From: Aquilaria yunnanensis
Lineage: Eukaryota > Streptophyta > Magnoliopsida > Malvales > Thymelaeaceae
Length of the DNA: 64,000 bases
NCBI GenBank assembly: GCA_039654915.1
Contig: CM077593.1
Location: forward strand, 79,712,501-79,776,500
Direction of reading: 5' to 3'
The position numbers and the translations under genes were made by a program. The stretch's first letter is position 1. Every line of letters starts with the position of its first letter. Below, piece after piece: positions 55,659 to 64,000 of the stretch. The notes under the pieces are model-generated. The model worked only from the letters and a program-made list of their open reading frames with translations. It made no database searches and had not been told where the DNA came from.

Positions 55659-56802
55659 CCTCCGAGGCCGTCCTGCCTGTTCGGCTGGATATCGGCTTTG
55701 CTGGGCGGGTCCTTCGGCCCGGTTGTGATCGGACTTCGGCCCCCCATTCTCAGCTATTCGGCCATCATGTGCTGTTCGGCCCTTCGGTAGAACTCGCCAA
55801 GTGTGTTCGGAGGGTCTTTGGAGAATTCGTAAAATAGCTGTGAATCCTTCTAAAGGCCCCGTGTCATCGCGAGGATGCGTATTTTGGGCCGAAAGTCTGG
55901 GACACTCAAAGCTTCTCTATTAAACCTTTTGACATAGTCGCGGATGGTTTCTCCACTTCTTTGCGCTATGTCGAACATCTGGACGGGCATCTTCGCCGTC
56001 GGCCGACTTCCAATGAATTGTTGTGTAAAGGCCGTAGATAACTCCTAAAACTCTGTGATGGTTCCTGGAGCTAATGAATTGTACCAGGCTGTTTCTGTAC
56101 CTCGGAAGTCACCTGGCATGGCTGCTTCAACTACAGCTCGGGTGATGGGGTCTCATCCCTACAAAAGGTCCCAGATAGCCTGGCCCAGACGGGCTTACGG
56201 GCTACCTGTTTTTCCACCCTGTCCAACCTCGCCAGTATCCTCTCCAAAAGAAGCGTGACGCTAGGCTCTTCCTCCTGGTGCTTGTAGGCTTCGTTGCAAG
56301 GAGATTGCTTGTGCCTCTTCGGGGAGTGACTTCGACGCCGAGGGGATAGAGACTTCGCCTCGGGTGATGAGTTCCTTTGGTATGGGACTTTAGGTCGCTT
56401 AGACTCCGTTTGTCCCGCAAGTCGTACCCCGAGGGGCGTGTTTTCTGTCGAAGACTCTTCATGGGGGTCCCCACTCCCCGAATTGCGGTAGGTTGCCTTG
56501 GGGCTTTTCTCCCGAGGGCGTACTGGTGAGGGAGGCCTTCGGTCTATCTGTTGGGTCATTTCAGCCACAACAGACCGTTGAAAGTCGTGCAGAAAACTCA
56601 TGGTGATGACAAGAGGATGCTCCTCCTCCGGCAAAGAAGTCCCTGGAATGGTTTGCTCAATAGCTGGTTGAACTTCAGGTGCGGACGGGGACCTCGGGAG
56701 TCCCTTGTCCTTGGAACGCCGAGTCTCAATGACGGCGACTTGAGGGTGGGTTCCCACAGACGGCGCCAAATGATGCCCGGCGGCATCATTTTCGGAAGAC
56801 AT
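55659..56802 (-). pseudogene. Gag N-terminal part of the nested element
   Basis: The start ATG at 56802 lies 32 bases inside the 5' LTR (MSSENDAAGHHLAPS). The first 223 codons (56802-56131) are open: Ser/Pro/Arg-rich, with LLLERILARLDRVEKQV. After the stop, the gag core continues in fragments (AMPGDFRGTETAWYNSL, GETIRDYVKRFNREAL, DPPNTLGEFYRRAEQ) with several stops and an apparent internal deletion of the usual region before the WYNSL motif. Confidence 0.75.
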
Positions 56803-57629
56803 TGTGACTCCGGGAAGGACTTCCTGAGGGGGAGAACATCTGCAGCTCGAATTTCCCAGGGGAGTGTGCCTGAAAATACTCAGAAAAGAGGGTTAGGAGG
56901 TCCCCGGGGTATTTTCCCGGGGAGGAGCCTCCGACGCCCTAGTCAATGTCCTGAGAGGTGAAAGAGGGGGAGCACTAGGAAGTTTAGTGGCCTTGCCTGT
57001 TTGTGTTTTCTCAAGATGGAGGAGTCGAACCGTTTGCCATGGTCTGTTCCCTGGTATTTATAGGAGTGCCCAGCCCGTTCAGATGATGACATTTGTTCAG
57101 TCGAATGTTCTCTGAGTTTCTGGGCGTAGGGGACAAGTAGCCGGTGGCAGGCTCCTTGAGCCTTGAACCGAGACAGGTCGTGACAAGACCTAGACGGCGT
57201 CGGCGTGTCAGACCGCCGTTTAGGGCAGCATGTAACGTCTGTGGGCGACATGTCAGAGGCTCCTTAAATGCTCATGCCGTACTCCCAAAGTCCTCTGGGT
57301 GAGGTCGTCCTTTGGTATGGATGCCCTTCTTCGGGAGTTATGCTCGTAGTTCGGGGAGTCCTTTAGTTCGGTGGTTCTGCCTTCGGAGGATTCTCTCCTG
57401 CTTGTAAGGGCTAGGCCTCTGTCCTGAAGATGATCCGTTTGGTCCCCCGAAGGAGCCGGTCATACCTTTGGATTTCCTGGCGTATTAGCCGAAGTCCTAA
57501 CTTCGTGGTGCTCGACTTCGCTCCTGCCGAGGTCAATGACAGTGCTTCTTTTCGAGCTATGCCAGGCTTCCCGAACACAACTTCGGCGGAAAGTACGTAC
57601 TGGGAGAGGCGAAAGCCCTTCGGCTATCA
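56771..57629 (-). repeat. 5' LTR of the nested element, with primer site next to it
   Basis: 859 bp, ending GGCATCA on the minus strand, followed by TTTGGCGCCGTCTGTGGGAA (56751-56770), the primer-site region common in Tat/Athila-type elements. Confidence 0.9.
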
Positions 57630-59352
57630 GGTATGACTAGTGGTCTTGGCATAGCATTAACTTCTCTCTTTTTAATGATTAGATTTGCATCAACATCTTT
57701 ATCTGACATAAAAATGCTGAGTTGGGATGAGTCTATGAGTCTTTGTAGATTCTCACGGAATTCTTAGCATTCCTGGATGGAATGACCCTTACTGTCATGA
57801 AAATCACACCATTCTTCATCTTTGATTTCTTTGTGTCCAAGAGAAGGCTTTCCAATGATGACCCTTTCTTTCACAAGCCATGAGTATAATGCTTAAGAGG
57901 GGTTGTAATGTCACTGACTGACTTCTTTATCAGTCGGTGTTCCTCTATCATATTAACTGGCCTAGTTTGATGAGGCGGCAATGGGTTGTGAGTGACGTTC
58001 GGTTCATCGGAAAAGTCCAACCACTTTGACTCGATTAATTGTTGGACTATGAGTTTCAAAGCTACGCAATTTTCTAGACCATGGCTCACAACGCCATCAT
58101 GATATGGGCAAGTTATGTTGGGGCCGTACCACCTTGGATATGGGGCTTTCATTGGCTTTGTAGGAATTGGGCGGATAAGTTGACTTTCAATGAGCTTTGG
58201 ATATAACTCAGTGTAAGTCATAGGAATTGGCGCAAAAATTTCTCTTTGTCTTTGTGTGGGCATTGGAGGGGTCGGAACAGGTGGCCGTAATTGATTAGGC
58301 TTGTTGGGAGGATAATTATTGGGCCTATTGGTAGGATAAGATAGGCGAGGCCCAGTAGCCACAGTACCTACGAGGGGAATCCCTCTTCCGCGTCCTATTT
58401 GTTGTACTTCCTCATCTTTTCTTCTGGACGGTTCTCCTCTTTTCATGGCATCATTAAAGGATTCGGTGATCTTCCTGGTCCTAATCCCATGCTCAATTCT
58501 TTCTCCAGACATGACAATGTCTGAGAAATTGGTTGCCGAATTGCCAATAAGTTTGTCGTAGTATGGGTATTTCAGTGTCTGGACAAATAAAGTTACCATT
58601 TCTCTCTCCATCATGGGTGGCTGGACTTGTGTGGCTAAGTCCCTCCATCTTTGAGCGTACTCCTTGAAGATTTCTTGCTTTTTCTTTTCCATATTCTGGA
58701 GAGTTTGGCGATCCGGGGCCAAGTCCATAATATGTTTGTAGTTGTTGATGAACGCCTGAGCGAGGTCATTCCATGTTTTGATGTTTCTTGGACCTTGACT
58801 TAGATACCATTGTAGTGCTGACTTTGTAAGACTTTCTTGAAAAAGTGATATCCACACCTTCTCGTCTTTTGTGAGTGGTTGTATTTTTCTTAGAAATAGT
58901 GTAATATGAGTGATGGGGTAACTTGTTCCATCGTATTTCACAAAGTCTGGCACCTTAAAGTTTGAGGGAATCACAACATCTGGCACCAAGCAGAGATCAT
59001 CTACCGAGAGAGATCCAAATACAGTGCCTCCTTCAATGGGCCAAAGCCTCTTCTCTATTGTCTCGAGCTTTTGAGATTCTCCTTCTTCCTTCAATAGTGT
59101 CTTCTTCTCTTCATAGGCAGTATTTTGTTTCAGGTGAATGCTAGTGGACGGACTTGATTCCTGAGAAAGATTTTCCTGAATTGAGATCCGTTGCGAGGTG
59201 AATCCCGGGGGATAAATGGGATCTTGTGGCTCTTTAATAGGGATTTGGGTTGCCTTTCCCTTGATTAACTCCATTAATTATTTCATTTGCTCGGCCATGC
59301 TTTCTATCTTGGACTCAATATCGGTGAGACGTCCTTCCATTTTCTCTGCCAT
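57630..59352 (-). pseudogene. Gag of the Ogre element
   Basis: ATG at 59352 (MAEKMEGRLTDIESKIESMA), TAA at codon 25, then an open frame of 467 codons from 59274. Typical Ogre gag: VPDFVKYDGTSYPITH, ALQWYLSQ, FVQTLKYPYYDKLIG, and a late PRWYGPNITCPYHDGVVSHG. A frameshift near 57880 is followed in another frame by a second knuckle-like segment (CDFHDSKGHSIQEC), and the coding sequence runs on to MPRPLVI at the nested insertion. Confidence 0.85.
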
Positions 59353-59569
59353 AAGTCTTGTTTGGAGCTGAGTTGAATATCGATGTTGAGTGCCAATTTT
59401 CTCTTTACCTTTTTTTTTTTTTAAGTGGAATTCATTAGACCTTGGATTATTAATTTAATGTATACATGCATGAATGTTATAGGTACTTGGTGAAAGAAGG
59501 ACTACGATGGAAATTCTTGATTACTATCTCAAGACAATTGTTTAGACTGCTTTTATTAAATAGAATTTC

Positions 59570-61186
59570 TCAAAAGAAACGGCCCAAGGTACAACATTGT
59601 TTTTTAGCCTTAGTGATGAACTCTATCACTTTTTGAATTGTCGATGATGAAGTTGGCCAACTTAGTGTCTCTAATTCTTTGGCTTCTTCACTCATTTGTT
59701 GGGCTTGATGAGTGACTTTCCTACCTTCAGCCAAAAACACCTCCACTTGATGCTGAGAAAGCCTGTATTGATCTTCCCAGTATCTTACTTTCATATCTCT
59801 TTGATCAGTTTCTTCAACTAATTCAGAGATGACTTGTTTTTGATATTCAACTTTTTCTTCCAGGTGTTGTGTTTTATGGCTGAGCTATTGTACATCAATG
59901 AACATTCTTTTGTTCTTCTTTTTTTCTCCTTCTAGCTCCTTCTCGAGTTCTCTCTTAGCCAACTTTCTATAAGCATCAATGGGCAGCACTATTACTTCCT
60001 TTCGATTGTTTTTCCATTCACAATATGTGGTGATAAAAAGAATAGGGTCAGACTTCAGTATAAAAAGTCTTCTCCATACAATTAAGATACCCATCATAAA
60101 CTTCTTCGACATTGGGTCTTCATGTGAGAATTCCAATTTGCTTAAATTATGAGTCATGGGGATAAATTGCATGGACCCAAATTGCTTCCGTACTTGTGCT
60201 GGGGCATAACTTGTTCCTCCTCATATGCCAAGAAGAAGAATCCATGGGCAATTGCCACAATGATAGATGATACGGGTGGATGTGGACCAGGGAGCTTTCC
60301 ATTCTATTTGCAGCTCGGTGATGTTCTTGAAGTAGTCGATCCATCCTTCCTTACTGTCATGGTGGATTGATTCACTTTTCAAAAAGGTTTCAATTGGAAT
60401 AAAGTCATTTGAAAAGCGTTTCCCAAAATTCTTTTTGTCACATGGGAGGTGGCTCTTGATCCATATAGTGAGCAGATAAGAACATCCAATAAACTTGCCC
60501 CCGCTTTGGCGACAAAAATTTAATGATCTAATGGTCTCGGTAAGAATGGCTGGAGTTGGACTTACTTGAGCCTTGCAGATTTGCTCGAATAGTGAGATAA
60601 CTTCTCCTTCAATAAATCCGATGATCCTAGGAAAGATCACCAAGCCATATATCACCAAAGCAAAAGTCTTATGTCTTTGATCCTTTTGTGGGAGAGTGTG
60701 GATGAGTTGCTTCAGGTCATTCCAACTAATGTATTTACGATGCCCCTTTGTCAAGAACTTGGATTGAAGAACGGCAGCTGACATATCTAATAGTTTAGCC
60801 AAGGCTAGATAAGGCTCGATTCTTCTGTCATGATGGTAAGTCTCTACTGGATATTCAGATGGCCAACCTAAAAGGTTGTTGTACTCCTCTATTGTGGGGA
60901 CAAGATCCATCTTGTTGAAGGAAAAACACCGGTAGTATGGATCCTAATGTTGTATTAGCGCGCAAATGAGTGACGTATCTACGGTGATTTTGAGCAAGCG
61001 AGCAATATGGCCGTATGTCGATGTGAATGCTTATCGATCCGCGAAGCTCCAACTACTCCATACTCTTGATAGTTCGGTTACGTCATTCTGATCCACATGG
61101 ATCGATACTTGGTCCTTGAGTTGCACATGGCAATGTGGTGTTAGAGAATCTCCATGAAGCTTTTGGGCCGTTTCAGAGAATTCCAT
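59570..61186 (-). pseudogene. Ogre ORF1 (DUF7745-like), with stops
   Basis: Upstream of gag, as in Ogre elements. ATG at 61186 (MEFSETAQKLHGDSL). The frame is broken by TAA after SFADR and TAG after ALIQH, then open from 60910 (MDLVPTIEEYNNLLGWP) for 229 codons. It continues in other frames as 60172-59885 (CEWKNNRKEVIVLPIDAYRK) and 59794-59570, a coiled-coil-like end. Its function in Ogre is unknown. It resembles the DUF7745 domain of plant transposon-derived proteins. Confidence 0.8.
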
Positions 61187-61706
61187 GGCTTCGGGTTGGG
61201 TCTCCACTATCGTGGCATTTCAAGATTCATCAATGGCAGCGGGAAGGTATTCAAGAATGTCTATGGTAATAATGCTTTCACCGAGTACTGAATGATATAA
61301 ATGTGCAAAAAAAAATCAACAAGGAAATGTGGCATCAGTTAAAAGCAATATACAGAGTTATAAGTTTCGCAATATAAACATATGAATAATGAAAAAAAAA
61401 ATTCATGCCTATGGTGATGAAAACAAACATAGGAATTTCATGATTGGTTCTTTGGCAGAGTGGGGAGTTTTATATGCATAGGGTGGCTTGTCAAAAAGGC
61501 TGAAGGTAGTTCTCGAATCCCATCACTAAATTATAGTGACAGCCCAATTTCTTACCCACAAGGGTTTATGTAAGGAGAGGATTAATTCGGGTCGTAGCTT
61601 TTCGTGGGCCCATGTAGAGACTATTTGTCTGAGGAGGCAATACACTACTTTGCTACTTGAAACCGGTGAAGGCTTGGAGACCATAGTCTCACAAGGACAA
61701 CAACAC
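61187..61706. other. Ogre 5' untranslated region
   Basis: No coding content seen. The expected last 58 bp of the 5' LTR and the primer site are replaced by unrelated sequence before 61707, so this side was rearranged. Confidence 0.5.
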
Positions 61707-62600
61707 CTTGAAAATGGTCTACGAGAGTTCGAGGATTTGGGAGTACGATTACGTTAAAATAACTTTATTCTAACGCCCAAAATTGGCACCCTAGTTGATT
61801 TTAATTTTGTTTTGCTTGCTTTTAAATAATTTCAATTAATTTTCGAACCATAGATTCTAACTGAATCACCCAGATATGGACTTTTAAATCTTGATACTTG
61901 ATTTTTTATAATTTTTATAATAAATTTGATATTTCCAAACCATGGACTTGATCGAATCACCCGGATGTGGAATTTAATGAATTTTAATTTTTATTATTTA
62001 TTAAATATTTTAATTAATTATCAATCCATATCATAAATTCTACCGAATTATCCAAATATGGATTTTTAATGATCTTTTATTATTTTATTATTTTATTATT
62101 TTTTTTATTTGGAAAGATTTTTTTTAGTGATTATCTAATCCATATATCTTATTATATCGGCTGGCTGTTGATCCTGAATTTATTTATATTATAGATATAT
62201 ATATTTTTTTTAAAAAGAAAATATTTATTTGAAAACATTGATTTTATTGGATCATCTGGTTAATAATTATTTTTTTACAGAACTTATTTTAATAAACGGA
62301 ATAAGAGTTTAGACTTTGTTATTTAAAGGAAATAATAATTAAAATGAGTGACTCGACATTCCAAATAATAATAATTAAAAATGTTAAAATAAGAATGACG
62401 GAAAAATAAAAGACCAGGGCTTGGTCATAATAGAAATAATAAACTAAAAAAAAATAATAAATAAGGAAGTAAGATGGGGCTCTTGGCCAGCCATAAAAAG
62501 AATGGTAAATAAGAAAATAAGGTTAATCATCCACACAAAGAAATAATAAGATGTAGAAATTAAATACAAAGTAAATAAATAAATAAAGTGGGGTGCTTAG
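61707..62600 (-). repeat. 5' LTR remnant of the Ogre element
   Basis: Collinear and nearly identical with 37815-38700 of the 3' LTR, same orientation, starting acaccttgaaaatgg. It stops at gggtgcttag (62600), where another element begins. Confidence 0.9.
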
Positions 62601-64000
62601 TGTGACAGCTCTCCTAGTCAGCTAATCAAGTAAGTGTTTATTTACTTTGATTAAGTGTTTATTAAATTAAGTACCTCAAATTAGCGCCTTGTTAAGCAAG
62701 TAACATAAGCTTAATTAAGTTAAGTGAGTTCCTAAGTGTGATTTAGCATAGTTAAGTCAAGACCATTAGTTGTTCTAGCTTTTAGAATCATCCTAGTAAG
62801 TTTTGACAACTTGTGGCACTAAGTGTTCTATTTGAACCATTTAGAACTTGAGTGGCTAAAGTGTTCAAGAAAATTTAGTTTGAGAAGCTTTTAGTATGCT
62901 TTAAAGCAAAGAAAAGTGAGTTTGGAGTGCGAATTAGTGACCTATTTGAAACGAATGAGAGTTTTGGGTGAGAGTTTAGTGAGCTACTTGAAGCTTTTGA
63001 AAGTTTGAGGACTAAAGTGCAAGGGAGGGAAAAGTTGTTTTGAATGCTTATAAGCTAAGTTCCTTCATCCTTAGCCATTAGTTCTAAGTTCCAAATTTTC
63101 GTAGCTCCCTCTCCTCTCCCAAATTCGCAGCCCAAACTTCCATTTCCTTGCAAGATTTCATTGAATTAAGGGTGCCCAAGGTGTTAGAAATGATCACCAA
63201 CTTTGGTTGAAGTGTTCTTGCTCCATTTGATCTTTGGAAGCTAGTTTGGAATCCAATTTTCGTGGGTAAGCTTCTTGTGTTCATTTGGTGTGATTCTAGG
63301 TTGTTTTAAGAGCTAGAAATGGTCTTGGTTTGATGGGTTTGGGTGCCAAATTGCTTTGGTTTTAGACTTGGAACTCAAGGAAGCTTGTGGAGCTAGAAAA
63401 GCTTGTGTTTCATTGCTTGCTTTGTGGCTAAAATTGAGGTAAGGGTTCAAGTAATTAAGCTCAAATAATGCATGGTTTTGTAGTTTTGTGTGTTGGGATG
63501 AATTAGAAACAAGACCCATTAAGTTTGGATTAGAAATGAGAGAGTTTGAGTAGCTTGTGTACAAGAACGACGCTGACGCACAAACCCAGAAAACAGAGTT
63601 GGCGACGCGTCGCCAATTTGGCCGTGAATTGGTGCCGCGGCGCCAGGGTGCGAAAATGTACACAGAGCGTTTGTTCGGCAGCACCGCGTCGCCAAATGCA
63701 AATTTGGCCTCGATTTCCGGCCATCCTAAGATTAACTTAGACTCTCGGTTTCTATCCCTAGGCTATTCTAAGACGTTCCATAGCCTCGGTTGGGTCTAGA
63801 ATTCATTCCTAAGGCGGGAATTGTGCATTATTTGGAAGGTAGTCAAGTTGTGTGGTTAAGTGTAAAAGATTGTGACTTGGTGGCTAAGTAACTCATAGTA
63901 TTTAAGCTTTTAAATGGATATTAAGGGGATTAAGTGGGTTTTTAGACTCTTTATTAGCCGTATAGAGTATCAATTACATATGGTTAATAGAGAGAAAAAC
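62601..64000. mobile_element. Third LTR retroelement, left end only
   Basis: TGTGACAGCTCTCCTAGTCAG begins exactly where the Ogre LTR is interrupted and has the TG start common in plant Ty3/gypsy LTRs. The rest, with a GC-rich patch gacgcgtcgcc/gccgcggcgcc around 63600-63690, shows no pol sequence inside the window. The predicted target duplication would be CTTAG (62596-62600) at the far side. Confidence 0.5.

Larger units (their letters stand above)
47506..57629 (-). mobile_element. Nested Tat-lineage Ty3/gypsy retrotransposon
   Basis: It has 859-bp LTRs at both ends and a 5-bp target duplication GGTAT (47501-47505, 57630-57634). Minus-strand order: 5' LTR, gag, protease, RT, RNase H, integrase, then an extra ORF on the opposite strand, polypurine tract, 3' LTR. 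By eye the LTRs differ at about 31 of 859 positions, mostly C/T and G/A. In-frame stops and internal deletions make it defective. Confidence 0.93.
37757..62600 (-). mobile_element. Ogre/Tat-lineage Ty3/gypsy retrotransposon carrying extra genes
   Basis: Minus-strand order: truncated 5' LTR (61707-62600, interrupted at 62601), ORF1 (to 59570), gag-pro (59352-57630 and 47505-46728), RNase H remnant, integrase (46445-45283), NABP-like 2, NABP-like 1, LOG, 3' tandem repeats, polypurine tract, 3' LTR. The upstream ORF1, the type of gag and the large LTR are hallmarks of Ogre. The RT and most of RNase H are deleted, and stops occur in ORF1, gag and integrase, so it cannot move by itself. A second element (47506-57629) sits in gag-pro. 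Confidence 0.85.

Noticed and set aside
1..64000. CRISPR arrays, tRNA or rRNA genes, prokaryotic operons
   Set aside because: None seen on either strand; the direct repeats found are transposon or viral in nature.

Overview
Organism. The window reads as nuclear DNA of a eudicot plant. It has two intron-containing plant genes, an S1/P1-type nuclease and an R2R3-MYB factor, set in AT-rich intergenic DNA. Around them lie an endogenous pararetrovirus, nested Ty3/gypsy retrotransposons and several non-autonomous DNA transposons. No prokaryotic genes, tRNA, rRNA or CRISPR array were seen. The species cannot be named from sequence alone. | Layout. (1) 1-13260: a rearranged array of an integrated caulimovirus-like genome, best matching the florendovirus layout: a movement-coat-protease-RT-RNase H polyprotein (ORF1), a 411-aa ORF2 of unknown function, and an intergenic region with promoter and tRNA-Met primer site. 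The head-to-tail period is 7668 bp. One complete ORF1 (2759-8158) and two complete ORF2 copies are present. The array also has a 438-bp deletion, a junction with 26 bp of inverted filler, and a terminal head-to-head inversion centred on the primer-binding site. (2) 13706-15767: a nine-exon nuclease gene. The viral array stops 390 bp upstream of its TATA box, and an inverted copy of its exon 8 lies just downstream. (3) 16900-23900: a hAT-like element, a CACTA-like element holding an AAT microsatellite and degenerate telomere-type repeats, and a solo Ogre-type LTR. (4) 29617-30745: a three-exon R2R3-MYB gene with TATA box and poly(A) signal. (5) 31700-37715: a TIR element with an acidic ORF, a degenerate AT-rich repeat tract, a Pack-MULE carrying a BAHD acyltransferase fragment, and a Stowaway-like MITE. 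(6) 37757 to about 62600: a minus-strand Ogre/Tat retrotransposon, interrupted in gag-pro by a 10124-bp Tat-type element (47506-57629, TSD GGTAT) and in its 5' LTR by a third retroelement (from 62601). | Most unusual content. Between integrase and the 3' LTR of the Ogre element, in sense orientation, lies a cassette of three small intronless ORFs. One is a cytokinin-activating LOG-like phosphoribohydrolase with a single in-frame stop. The other two are tandem copies of a cysteine-rich protein that resembles nucleic-acid-binding proteins of flexi-like plant RNA viruses. Two of the ORFs have their own TATA box, and they are separated by repeated boxes of about 100 bp. A retrotransposon carrying a hormone-activating enzyme together with virus-like regulatory proteins is the best candidate here for an undescribed system. 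All homology calls were made by eye.
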